DNA of 64,000 nucleotides from NCBI GenBank assembly GCA_037127255.1, contig JBANSL010000002.1, forward strand, positions 10,646,001-10,710,000, read 5' to 3'. The notes under the pieces are model-generated. The model was not told the DNA's origin, made no database searches, and saw only the letters and a program-made list of their open reading frames with translations. Position numbers and translations under genes: made by a program. The DNA is from Persicaria tinctoria (taxonomy: Eukaryota; Streptophyta; Magnoliopsida; Caryophyllales; Polygonaceae). This document shows, one piece after another, positions 10,780 through 22,000 of the stretch; within the stretch, counting starts at the first letter, position 1, and each line of letters begins with the position of its first letter.

Positions 10780-13730
10780 TGCCCCCGCAAGACGGACGGA
10801 GGTTCCGAGAGGCCGATCTTGTCTAAAAGCATGTTGAAACGCATTCGAGGAAGGGATTTGGTGAGAGCATCTGCTAGTTGGTCATCATTGGCAACATGAG
10901 CGACTCGAATGGAGTTGGCCTGCACTTGTTCTCGAATGAAATGATAATCAAGGGCCAGATGCTTCATTCGAGAATGAAACACGGGATTCGCAGACAATTG
11001 CACTGCACCGACATTATCACAAAAAATAACTGGTGGTTGGTTGATACGAAATCCTAGTTCATCAAGCAGGGAGCGAAGCCATTGAAGCTCAGCAGCAGTG
11101 TTTGCAACTGATCTGTACTCCGCCTCCGTGGAGGAACGAGCAACTGTCTTTTGCTTTTTCGAGCTCCAAGAGACTGGATTGCCTCCAAGGTAGACAATGT
11201 AAGCCCCGGTGGATCGGTAGTCGGACTTATCACCAGCCCAATCAGCATCCGAGAAGGCGTGCAGATTCATACTGGAAGAGCGGCGAAGCAAGATACCACG
11301 CGTAGAGGTTCCACTGAGATACCGCAAGAGACGTTTAAGAGCTGTCCAATGCACCTCCGTTGGGGCCTGCATAAACTGTGACAGCTTGTTGACACTAAAG
11401 GCAAGATCTGGTCTTGTAAGCGAGAGATATTGAAGGCTGCCAAGAGCTTGTCGATATGGAAGTGGATCAACCATTGGTGACCCAACGTTGGTTGTGAGTG
11501 ACACATCAGGAGCTAACGGGGTGGAGTACGGTCGACACTCGGACATGGAATAGCGGTGTAGAAGATCAGTGATGTACTTCTGTTGGGATAAAAATATACC
11601 CTGTGAACATGGAATTACCTCAACTCCAAGGAAGTAATTGAGTAATCCCAAGTCTTTGAGTTTGAACCGAGTGGTGATTCCCTGAACCACATCATCTACT
11701 GCTCGGGAGCTCGACCCGGTTAGGATGATGTCATCGACATAAACTAGCAAGAATAATGTCTCGGTGGAGGAAGATCGATGGAAAAGCGAAGTGTCAGATG
11801 CCGAGTTCTTGAACCCAAGGTTGATCAGATGCATTCGCAGCTCAGTATACCAAGCGCGGGGAGCCTGTTTGAGGCCGTAAATAGCCTTGTTGAGATGACA
11901 AACATGATCGGGAAATGCTGAGTCAATGAACCCTGCAGGTTGCTGCATATAAACACTTTCGGTGAGGCGACCCTGTAAGAAAGCGTCATTAATATCCAAC
12001 TGGCGCAAGGGCCAATCATTCATCACAGCAATGCTTAAGATCAGACGAACAATGGCTGGCTTAATTACGGGACTGAATGTCTCAGAATAGTCAACTCCGG
12101 GTCGTTGATGAAACCCTTTCGCCACAAGACGTGCTTTGTGACGTTCAATGGTCCCGTCTGGATTGTATTTGGTTCGATAGATCCATTTACAACCGACGAC
12201 ATTTGGAGCTTGGGTTCGTGGTACAAGATTCCACGTATGATTAGACACAAGTGCAAGAAACTGGTCTTCCATCGCCTTGCGCCAAAGAGGATTTTTGAGA
12301 GCTTGGGTGACTGTTTTGGGAACAGCTGGTGGGTTAGGGGGTAGGGTGTCAGCAATTGTGGTGTGAAGGTTAAGTTTTTGGATAGGCTTGGTGATATTAC
12401 TATGAGAAAGAGTATGAATAACTCGAGCGGGCGGCGGTGGTGGTGGTGGGGGTGGATTTGGGGTAGGGTCAGATAGAGATGATGAAGGTGAGGGTGGGAG
12501 GGGACTGGGCTGAGTAGGTGTAGTTTGGAACGAGTTCAGAGCTGTTTGAATTGGGGATTGATTAGGAGGTGAAGGCAGAGATTGTTGATCAGCTACCGGA
12601 AGCAAAACAGATGCCCAATGATCCTCCTCATCCGGGTGTAGAGTTGAACCAGGGAGATTTTTTAATGGGAAATTTGTCTCAACAAATTGTACATGTCTTG
12701 AGACATATACACGACCCGAATTCAGATTAAGGCAATAGTAGGCATGTTGGTTAGGAGAATAACCAACAAAGACACAAGGACTCGACTTGGGGTCGATTTT
12801 GGTGGAGTTGTAGGGTCGAAGCCAAGGGTAGCATAAGCACCCAAAACTCCTCAAATTTTCATATTTGGGAGGAACACCGAACAACCTTTCGAAGGGACTC
12901 GTGTTCTGAAGCGTGCTAGTTGGAAGCCGATTTATGAGATATGCAGCGGAAGAGATGGCGTGAGGCCAATATTTTCGAGGCATAGAAGCATGAGTTAAAA
13001 GAGACAAACCTGTCTCGACTAGGTGTCGATGTCGCCGTTCAGCGTACCCATTGTGCTCGGGTGTATGAGGTGGAGAGGTAAGGTGTTGAATTCCATTGTG
13101 AGCTAAAAAAGATTGAAGGCCAATGTACTCTCCTCCATTGTCTGAATCGAGAGTACGAATTTGAGTATTCAATTGTTTTTCAACCAAGGCTTTAAACCGT
13201 TTGAAAATTTCAAACGTGTCCGATTTTTTCTTCAAAGGATATAGCCAGATGTACTTTGTGAAATGATCAACAAAAATGACATAGTACTTGTAGTTATCAT
13301 AAGAGTGAATTGGAGAGGTCCAAACATCACTATAGATGACTTCAAGAGGGGCCTTTGTAGAAAGAGTGGAAACCGAAAAGGGAATTTTGTGGCTTTTATT
13401 AACTTGGCAGGCATTACAAGACTCTGAATTGAGTTTGAACTTTAAATGCGAGGCAAGCAAACTCAAAACTTTTGGTGCAGGGTGACCCAATCTATGATGC
13501 CATGAAGTGGAAGATACGTGAGTTGTGAGCACGGTGGGAGGCTGATTGACGACATCAGTAGGCCACTCGTAGAGGCCATCCTTAGCGAGACCGGTGAAGA
13601 GCGGAGTCTGAGTGAGGCGATCCTTAACACAAAAAGAGAGAGCGTCAAGGCCAATCGAAACATCATTATCAACACACAATTTATTAATTGACACAATATT
13701 ACGACGCATATGTGGTGAATGAAACACAGA
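10764..13730 (-). CDS. Copia Pol: integrase, reverse transcriptase, RNase H
   Basis: Continues the gag-protease frame after one TAA. In order it shows: the pre-integrase zinc motif (WHHRLGHP with CNACQVNKSHK); the integrase core (YSDVWTSP, DNGGEY and later Glu, then CYPWLRPYN); a Pro-rich linker; the copia reverse transcriptase (KWIYRTKYNPDGTIERHKAR, QLDINDAFLQG, the active-site LLVYVDDIILTG); and the RNase H domain (FSDADWAGD, ARSSTEAEYRS, HSRMKHLALDYHFIRE). The only start in this frame is GTG next to the stop, so translation would need readthrough or the stop is a simple disabling mutation. No other stop or frameshift is seen in 987 codons. Confidence 0.92.
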   Translation of the reverse strand, partial: SVFHSPHMRRNIVSINKLCVDNDVSIGLDALSFCVKDRLTQTPLFTGLAKDGLYEWPTDVVNQPPTVLTTHVSSTSWHHRLGHPAPKVLSLLASHLKFKLNSESCNACQVNKSHKIPFSVSTLSTKAPLEVIYSDVWTSPIHSYDNYKYYVIFVDHFTKYIWLYPLKKKSDTFEIFKRFKALVEKQLNTQIRTLDSDNGGEYIGLQSFLAHNGIQHLTSPPHTPEHNGYAERRHRHLVETGLSLLTHASMPRKYWPHAISSAAYLINRLPTSTLQNTSPFERLFGVPPKYENLRSFGCLCYPWLRPYNSTKIDPKSSPCVFVGYSPNQHAYYCLNLNSGRVYVSRHVQFVETNFPLKNLPGSTLHPDEEDHWASVLLPVADQQSLPSPPNQSPIQTALNSFQTTPTQPSPLPPSPSSSLSDPTPNPPPPPPPPPARVIHTLSHSNITKPIQKLNLHTTIADTLPPNPPAVPKTVTQALKNPLWRKAMEDQFLALVSNHTWNLVPRTQAPNVVGCKWIYRTKYNPDGTIERHKARLVAKGFHQRPGVDYSETFSPVIKPAIVRLILSIAVMNDWPLRQLDINDAFLQGRLTESVYMQQPAGFIDSAFPDHVCHLNKAIYGLKQAPRAWYTELRMHLINLGFKNSASDTSLFHRSSSTETLFLLVYVDDIILTGSSSRAVDDVVQGITTRFKLKDLGLLNYFLGVEVIPCSQGIFLSQQKYITDLLHRYSMSECRPYSTPLAPDVSLTTNVGSPMVDPLPYRQALGSLQYLSLTRPDLAFSVNKLSQFMQAPTEVHWTALKRLLRYLSGTSTRGILLRRSSSMNLHAFSDADWAGDKSDYRSTGAYIVYLGGNPVSWSSKKQKTVARSSTEAEYRSVANTAAELQWLRSLLDELGFRINQPPVIFCDNVGAVQLSANPVFHSRMKHLALDYHFIREQVQANSIRVAHVANDDQLADALTKSLPRMRFNMLLDKIGLSEPPSVLRGHIKSK

Positions 13731-14867
13731 TTAGAGTTTAAGATTTTTTGATGAAGAGATAGGGAGAATTGAAGAACCAGTGGATGAGATTCTGAGGGTG
13801 TTACCATCACCTACAACAATCTCCTCCGTGCCATCATATGGATAATGGACGGAAAGATTCGCCAAGTCGGATGTGATGTGATGAGAGGCTCCTGAATCAA
13901 GCAGCCAAGGGGAAGATGGAGCAGGGGTGGTGGCGGCATGGTGAACCTGTGGTCCAGGATTGGGTGGGCGATAGGTAGGGGCAAGAGGGAGACGAATTGA
14001 GGGGTGAGCTTTTTGAAAGACAGGGCAGCGGGAAAGGGAATGGCCGACTGTGGCACAATATTGACATTTTCCTTGGTATGGCTTGGGACCAGAATTGGGG
14101 TTACGTGGGTTGGGGGGCTGTTGGGGAGAGGATGGTTTCTGGTGTGGAGATTTGGGTGGTTGGGTTGTTGTAGTGTTGTTGGCAACAACAGGGAACTGAG
14201 ATGGCGATGATCGGCGTCGAAGAAACAATTCCTTGTGGATTAGCTTCTCGTGGAGTTCCTCAAATGCAATTGGCATGTCCCGAGCATGGACGGAGTCGAT
14301 GACAGACTGATATTCAGTGTCCAATCCGTCAAGAACTCGGTCAGTGAGATCTTCTTGATCTTGCGGTTTACCGAGATGAGCAAGTTCATCGGCGATTCGG
14401 CGAATACTAAGCATGTATTCGGAGATGGACGACGCTCCTTTGTGAACGTGTCGGAGTTGATGGCGAAGTTGTTGGATATGCCCCCGAGATCCTTTTGCGT
14501 AGGTGTTTGCAAGTAGATCCCATGATGCCTTGGAGGTTGTGGTAGAGGATAGCAGCGGGACGAGTGAAGACGTTAAGGTTCCTGCCAGTGCTCCATTGAT
14601 AAGCTTGTCCTGTCGCACCCAAGTTTTGAAGGCTGGGTTAGGAGTGGTGACAGGTGGGGTAGCTTTGGTAGTGACAGTAGCTTCCGGGCAAGGATGACTA
14701 CCATCGACAAATTGAAAGAGATCATAACCGATTAAGATCGATTCGATCTGATTTTTCCAGGCGAGATAGTTGGTAGTGCAGAGTTTGACTGCGTTGGGGA
14801 ATTGGACCACAATGAACGGAGATGTTGCATCGTTGGGGTTGGGGATTATGTTTGAGTGATTGGCCAT
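13731..14867 (-). CDS. Copia Gag and protease
   Basis: The frame starts at ATG 14867 (MANHSNIIPNPND); in-frame sequence further upstream lies in the LTR and leader. The first ~230 residues are the gag-type RNA-binding region with LCTTNYLAWKNQIESIL and TLTSSLVPLLSS. A Pro/Gln-rich stretch follows, then a zinc knuckle of CX2CX4HX4C type (CQYCATVGHSLSRC), then the aspartic protease signature WLLDSGASHHIT. The frame ends at a TAA (13733-13731) a few residues after VVGDGNTLRISSTG. The integrase frame continues in the same phase directly after that stop, so a single nonsense codon separates the two halves of what is normally one polyprotein. Confidence 0.9.
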   Translation of the reverse strand: MANHSNIIPNPNDATSPFIVVQFPNAVKLCTTNYLAWKNQIESILIGYDLFQFVDGSHPCPEATVTTKATPPVTTPNPAFKTWVRQDKLINGALAGTLTSSLVPLLSSTTTSKASWDLLANTYAKGSRGHIQQLRHQLRHVHKGASSISEYMLSIRRIADELAHLGKPQDQEDLTDRVLDGLDTEYQSVIDSVHARDMPIAFEELHEKLIHKELFLRRRSSPSQFPVVANNTTTTQPPKSPHQKPSSPQQPPNPRNPNSGPKPYQGKCQYCATVGHSLSRCPVFQKAHPSIRLPLAPTYRPPNPGPQVHHAATTPAPSSPWLLDSGASHHITSDLANLSVHYPYDGTEEIVVGDGNTLRISSTGSSILPISSSKNLKL

Positions 14868-14934
14868 GGTGAGCAGCAAGCAAACGAGAGGACCGATATG
14901 CAACTGAGAGGATTTGGGGGAAATTAATTTGTAT

Positions 14935-14946
14935 GCTCTGGTACCA
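14935..14946 (-). other. Primer-binding site for initiator tRNA-Met
   Basis: Immediately inside the 5' LTR the - strand reads TGGTACCAGAGC, one mismatch from TGGTATCAGAGC, the sequence complementary to the 3' end of plant initiator tRNA-Met that most copia elements use to prime reverse transcription. Confidence 0.85.
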
Positions 14947-15121
14947 TGATAGGTTTTACAGTCACTTGTAATCTCACATTCTTGAAGGGAGAGCATAAGC
15001 TCTTGTTAAATACTTACAGTGAGAATAGAAACACTGCAAATATTAAGTGAAGGGAGACAAAAGGAGCAGCCTATTGGTATTCACAACTGACTAGAGTGTA
15101 ATTACTTATTTACTCTTAATA
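14947..15121 (-). repeat. 5' LTR of the copia element
   Basis: 175-bp repeat that reads tattaagagt...cctatca in element orientation; the right end is the usual TCA but the left end is TA rather than TG in both copies. It carries the promoter for the genomic RNA by family knowledge; I do not assign a TATA box. Confidence 0.9.
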
Positions 15122-15272
15122 TATATATGGTACCAATCGTGGTAACAATTCATCAATGTGGATAACCATGTTTATGGTTACCATAGGTATGATAACATTG
15201 GTACGGAAACAATTTTATTCGATCGACGTACTTTGTACATACAAGCTACCCACCTTTTGACCATAACTGATA

Positions 15273-15505
15273 CTACCTCCGTTGAAAATATATGTCGTTT
15301 CACTTTTTGACACGTTTTTTAAGGAGTTAAAAACTATATTAAATATCAATTTTTTGGTAATTTTTTTATATAATATAATTACTTATTAATAATAAGTATC
15401 ATATTATTTAAAAAATTGTTTAAAAAGTTAATATTTTATATAGTTTTGAACTCCTTAAAAAATATGTCAAAAAGTTAAACGACATCTATTTCTAAACGGA
15501 GATAG
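15273..15505. mobile_element. Stowaway-like MITE
   Basis: 233 bp flanked by TA (15271-15272, 15506-15507). Inverted termini ctacctccgttgaaa... and ...aacggagatag, with matching subterminal tgtcgttt / aaacgaca and ggagttaaaaactat / ttgaactcctt. No coding capacity. The rest of 15130-16060 is AT-rich upstream sequence of the receptor kinase gene, with TATA-like tatatata near 15997. Confidence 0.85.
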
Positions 15506-16062
15506 TACATTTTAAGGCTCTATTTGATGAAATAAGTAGTTTTTTCGGAACTTGTAATTTCGATATTATAGAGTTGTATGTGAAATAAATTTAAGATTTT
15601 AGTTTATTAGTTTTTGGAACCATAGTTTTTCATCAGTTACTCACGCAGACTTATGAGAGCTTATAATTTTATTCACAAGTTTTCATTAGCTACCTTAATA
15701 GCTAGCTTTCCGAAACATCATACTAGCTTATTAACCTATATTTACCACAAATAATCAATTAACTTCAGTTATCTCATCAACTATCCTTTTACAAACCATA
15801 GCCTTATAGTCTCCTTTATTTGAAAATAAGACTATATAGTTAAATGCAATGTATATCCCTAGAATAATTTTAAAAATAAAAATAAAATAACACTTAGTTT
15901 AATTCAAATGTAAAGTACTCACATAAATCCATAGGTTATAGAGCATTGTCATATGATATCTACCTCTCTTTTGGCAGCATAAATATATACCCACCCATAT
16001 ATATTAAGATGATAAAAATGTTCTGCCCATCTCATAGACTCGCTAGTTGAGCTAATCGGCCC

Positions 16063-19000
16063 ATGAATCTCTCCGACTCAATCCCACGGTGGCTCCTCCT
16101 AGTCCAATTAATGTCCATATGGGCCGCCACACGGACGGCCGTCGGAAGCCCCGCCACCATGCTAACGGCAATAACAACCACCAAGCCCGGGTGCCCGCGC
16201 AGCTGCGGGAACGTGACAGTTCCCTACCCATTCGGGGTGGGCCTTTACTCGGGCTGCTCCCTTAGCGGGCCCACCTACGACATCTTCTGCGCATTGGAGC
16301 CCACCGGCTCGCCCAAGCCCTACTTGTACTCCCCCATCAAGGGCACCCTAATTGAGGTGGTGGCTATATCCGAGTCCCAGATCCGGATCCGGAATAGCGT
16401 CGTCTTCAAGTGCTTCAACTCTTCGGGTCAGGTAACGTCCCGCGATTTCTTCGACAACTTCGCTCAGATGAATCTCGACTCGACCTCGCCCTTCACGTTC
16501 TCCTCGACCTTGAACAAACTCACTGTGGTCGGATGTGCTGATGGTGCGTCGCTTTTTGGGACCCCTATTAGCGACGCTAACTCTGCCTCTTGCAATACCC
16601 GGTGTGCGACTAAGGATGATGTGGTAGCCGGTAAGATGTTTGTCCAATTGATGAAACTCGCATTTATTAAATATTACGGAATATTATTTTTTATTAATCA
16701 AAGTAACTTTTTTTTTAATGAGTTATACCCGGTATTATATACGTAGGGTGTGTTTGGATTCCATTGCATTTTAATTATAATGCAATTATTCTAAAGATAA
16801 AAACCGTAATTATAGTGTCCGTTTGGTTCTAAAGATAAAAATATCGTAAAAATTGAGGTAAAACCGTAATTTAACCAAATAATCACATAAATTGAGATAA
16901 AATAAATTGTATTATAATTAATACATCGTTGAATCCAAAAATATCATAATTTAAATTTAAACACCTTAAAATGAACATAATGCATTTAGAATCTAAACAC
17001 ACCCGTAGTATGTAGGTTGATTAAAATGAGATGTAGAAACTTTTTTTTTAATCCCATGTAGTTGTGTCTGCAATTAAAACTTTAACGGAAATTTCGCGAG
17101 GTACCCCTGAGGTATCGCAATTTTCGTGAGGTATACAACTTTTTTACATATTTCGCGTGGTACCCCTAGAGTTTCTAATCTTTTCGCCCCGTGCCCTTTC
17201 CAGTTAAATCTAACCTATCTTTGGATGCGCCGTTAGTTTTCAATATTGAAATTTAAAAAAAAAAAAGGACAGAGAGAGAAGCGAAGAGAGAACGAAGAGG
17301 GAGAGCCCAGATCTGGTCCCGGCGAGGAGGGAGAGGAAGGTGAGTCGGGAAGGGGAATGCTGGTGGCAACAGGCGATGTCGACGATGGATACGAGGAGAG
17401 GGGTACCGGAGCGGAAGACCATGGCGGTCTCAAGCGGCAGCGGCAGCAGGGAGGAAGCCCCTTGCGGTGGCGGAAGTGAAGGGCGATAGGAGGTCGGGGA
17501 AGACGATGACGGCTTGATTTGCATTCGTGAGAGGTGGATTTGTGCTTTGATTTTGCATAACTGGCGGTTTTAGATGTCGATTGCACTTGATTTGTGAGTT
17601 TGATTTTAGATCTGGTGTCGGAGGGTTGAGCGGGGTTGAACTTGAAAGCGGCGCTGGGGTTCCTCACTTCCTCCCCTGGTAAAGGGTGGATGGACGAGAT
17701 CGGTGGCGGTGGCGGCACTTGGGTGTTCCTGGGTTCCTCATCCAGCGGGAGGGTGGCGGCTCCCTCTCTGTTTAGGGATTGTTGGGCATTCTCTTCTTTC
17801 CGGTTTCCATTCCCATTCTTCGTTCTTTCCTTCTTTCTTTTTCTTTCTTTCTTTTTTTTTTTTTTCAATTGTAACGGAGCATCCAAAAATAGGTTAGATT
17901 TAACTGGGAAGGGTACATGGCGAAAAAATTATAAACCTTAGGGGTACCACGCGAAATATGTAAAAAAGTTGTATATCTCGCAAAAATTGCGATACCTCAG
18001 GGTTACCTCGCGAAATTTCCGAAACTTTAATTGCGTGGTTAATTTCATTCTTTTTTATTTTATAAGAATTATTGTTGTCCGTGTCTAGATTATGGGCCCA
18101 CACATGACCTCTTCTAGCGTAATAGCCCAATCGACTTTAACATTTTCTAAGGCCATCTTCCATGGTAGGCCAAAAATTGGGTTTTGGCCTAATTTTGCTC
18201 TCACCCTAAGCCAAAACCCAATTTGGCCTTTTTGTTTTTGGCCTACTTTCAAAAGAAAGGACAACTTTGGCTTACTCTTTTGGAAGGCCAAATCCTATAT
18301 TTTATTTATTTTTGTATTTTTGTATTTTTAATTGTTTAATTTTTATATAAATCTATAAACAATACAATCATAAATCTAAATATTATATAATTATGATTTT
18401 TAATTAAAACTAAAAGTTGTAGCACTGTAAAGATATTCAAGAGTTATTTGATATGACTATAATATTTGACATATTTGAATTATCATTGTATAAATAATAT
18501 TTTTAGAAAATAATGTTAATCTTTTTTTAATTATAGATTCATCATTATTATAATAAAAATAAAGATAGGATCGATTGACGGCAATGAGATGTGAAAGTTC
18601 ATGATTACTTTAGTATTTATATAGGAAGTTTAACCTACCAAAATTGGCATACGGGGGAACGAAAATATGCCAAAAGAGAATATTCTATAAAATATTCTCT
18701 TTTGGTAGGCTATTTCCCTGGCCATTATAGCTTACGGGGGAAGATGCCCTAAGTAGCCCTTTTAATTTGATACTGTGTTAATACCTCCGATCCGAAAAGG
18801 ATGTCGTTTGACTTTTTAACACGTATTTTAAGGAGTTAAAAACTATATAATATATTAATTTTTTAATTATTTTTTTATAATCTAATACTTATTACCAACC
18901 AATATTAAGTTGTAAAAAATAATTTTAAAAAATTGATATTTTATATAGTATTTAGCTCCTTAAAATACGTGTTAAAAAGTCAAACGACAATCTTTTTGGA

Positions 19001-22000
19001 TCGGAGGGAGTATAATTTTGAATTAAAGAAATTAAACCCAATAGGAAAATTAATTTTCAACCCAGGATCCCTGATTTCATTGATTTGTGTACTTTAATAC
19101 TCCATATGAATTATTACCATGAACTTCACGGCGTGAAGTTTGCTTTAGACCCTCATGCATGGTTTCGAATTACAGTAGATGCGATGGTACGTTGATGAAT
19201 TCGCTTAAATTATTATTTTTTTGGTCAAAACGCTTAAATTAATGTTGAAGCTAGTGATGATGAACTGATTATTAATATTTAATATATTGATACAGAATAA
19301 CAGATATACTGATATATACTGAAAGTATTTCTTTAGGTGATGAATATATACTCCCTCTGTTAATTAAAACTTGTCGTTTACTATTCATGCACGTTTTTTT
19401 AGAACGATAAAAACTATATAAAATATTAACTTTTTTTTACATTTGTTTTTATAAATTCATACTTAATAGTAATAAGTATGATATTATTTAAAAAAATTGT
19501 TAAAAAAGTTAATATTTGATATAATTTTTAACACCTAAAAATGCGTGCGTGAATAGTAAAACGTCAAGTTTTAATTAACGGAGGGAGTATTGAATAGTTG
19601 CCATATAATATCATACGGCAATAATCAATTTATATAATAAGTTTTTTTTATATATATTTATGATTATGATGATGATAACTGATTTTTTTAAGTATCAAAT
19701 TATTTTAAAAAAATTGATTAAACAAAAATTGAGTAATATTTTACTACTCCCTCTGATTTTTAATATAAGACATTTGACTTTTGATCACATAATTTAAACA
19801 GGTAAAAACTATATAAAATATTAATTTTTTTAATTAAATTTTTTTACATTATAGTAATACTTATTATTAGTAAGTACTTAAACTACGTGCATAAAAATCA
19901 AACGTTTTATATTTCCAATCGGAGGGAGTATATTTTCTTAAGTTATTAAAAAAACGTGTAAAATTTAAAAAGACTATATCGATAAAATAAATATCATATT
20001 TCAACAAATTTTAATGAACTCACGGAAAGTAACGGATTATTATTGTGACAAAAAAAAAACCCGTCAACCTATAGGCCAGTGCAACGGAAAAGGGTGTTGC
20101 CAAGTAGCGGTACCGAAGGGAATGCGGGGATTCTCCATCACTGCCGGATTTCAATGCAATAACTCCAAAGTCGCCGAATTCAACCCTTGTGGTTACGCCT
20201 TTTTAGGGGCGCAAGACGAGTTTGTGTTCCACGGCGTATCCGATTTGGACGATCCAGCCTTCGTAAACAGGACTGTCGCAAATGTTCCAATCATTCTCAA
20301 CTGGGTCGTCGGGAACCAAACTTGTAGCCATGCTCAAAAGAACGTCTCTAGCTACCCTTGCCAACAGAACACGACGTGCTCTGACGACATCGAAAATGGC
20401 ATCGGAGGCTTCCGTTGCAGCTGCCTCCCCGGCTATCAAGGCAACCCTTATTTGCCTCCAGGTTGCACAGGTATATGACATTATATACTATAAACGTGAC
20501 TTTAAGTTTTATTTTTAGCTAAATTCGTCGCTATTCTGTTTTCGTGTTACTAGATATCAACGAGTGTGATGATCCGAGCTTGAATAAATGCTCAAACATA
20601 TGCCACAATACACAAGGAAGTTATTTTTGCACTTGTCCTCGCGGATATTCTGGTGATGCGACGAAAGGTGGGTCAGGTTGTACGAAGAACTCGCAGGTTT
20701 TAGTCCTGAAATTGAGTCTCGGTACGTAGCTATCTCTCTTGTTTAAGCTTAATACATATAGATGAACACTTAGTCTTTTGGGGCTTTAAGTCCATTGTTT
20801 GTTTAGGATTTCATGAATCTCTTCATATACTCATGAAACGTCGACTCCTTGTAACCCTAATCTGTTTTGTTTCCTCTAAATACAAATCTGGTTCTCTACC
20901 CATGGACATATAAGGTAACGCATTGTTGTCGAACCACGTAAATCTTTGTGTTATTCTTCGCTATTTTCATCCTCGTTATAGCACTTACATATATGTATTT
21001 TCTTGTCTTGTAGGATTAAGCTTTGGTGTCTTGTTTTTATTCGTCGCATTATGTTGGGTGTATGGAGCTCCTCTCGGCGTCTATCATAAACGGAGTGGAA
21101 GCGTCGAAGATATTCACCGATGAGGAGTTGAAGGCGGCTACAAATAACTTCGGCGAGGATCGGATACTCGGTGCAGGCGGATATGGGACGGTTTACAAAG
21201 GAGTCTTACCCGACAAACAAGTAGTAGCGATCAAGAAGTCAAAAGTGGTGGATCAAAACCAGATAGAGCAGTTCATAAACGAGATGGTTATCTTGACTCA
21301 GATCAATCATCGCAATGTGGTGAAGCTCCTAGGGTGTTGTCTTGAGACCGAGGTTCCCTTGTTAGTATACGAGTGCATCTCGAATGGCACTCTCTTGAAT
21401 CATATCCAAAGTTCAAGAAGAGGAGGAGAACAGTCTTGGCTCACATGGAGCAACTGCTTGAGGATTGCTACCGAGGCAGCCGATGCTCTTGCTTACTTGC
21501 ATTCCGCGGCATCACCACCAATCATTCACAGAGATGTTAAATCCGCCAATATCTTGTTAGATCACACTTACACCGCGAAGATATCTGACTTCGGCGCCTC
21601 AAGGCTTATCCCCTTGGATCAATCTCAACTACAAACATTGGTCCTAGGAACACTCGGTTATCTTGACCCCGAGTACTTTGGATCGGGTCTTTTGACCGAG
21701 AAAAGCGACGTTTATAGTTTTGGAGTTGTTATTGCTGAGCTCTTGACTAGAAGGAAGGCAATTGACCAAGAGAAATCGGTTGGAGAACAAAGCTTGGCGA
21801 CGTGTTTTCTTCATTCGCTTGAGGAGGAACGAATGTTTGAGATCATAGATCCTCGGATAGTCAACGAAGCCTCGAAAGAGCAACTTATTGCAACGGGAAG
21901 ACTTGTTTGTAGATGCTTTAGTTCCAAAGGTAAAGATAGATCGACGATGAGGGAGGTTGCTATGGAACTCGAGACAATAAAGAAGTTGAAGAAGCATCCG

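Larger units (their letters stand above)
10605..15121 (-). mobile_element. Ty1-copia LTR retrotransposon, nearly intact
   Basis: A 4.5-kb element on the - strand has 175-bp long terminal repeats at 14947-15121 (5') and 10605-10779 (3'). They differ at only three positions, so the insertion is recent. A 5-bp target duplication tatat lies at 10600-10604 and 15122-15126. The order protease, integrase, reverse transcriptase, RNase H defines the copia superfamily. The primer site and polypurine tract are in place. Coding capacity is complete except for one in-frame TAA between protease and integrase. Confidence 0.95.

Noticed and set aside
17233..17886. 217-codon Ser/Pro/Lys-rich frame on the - strand
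   Set aside because: It is the purine/pyrimidine-biased filler of the Mutator-like element, bounded by homopolymers, with no family resemblance.
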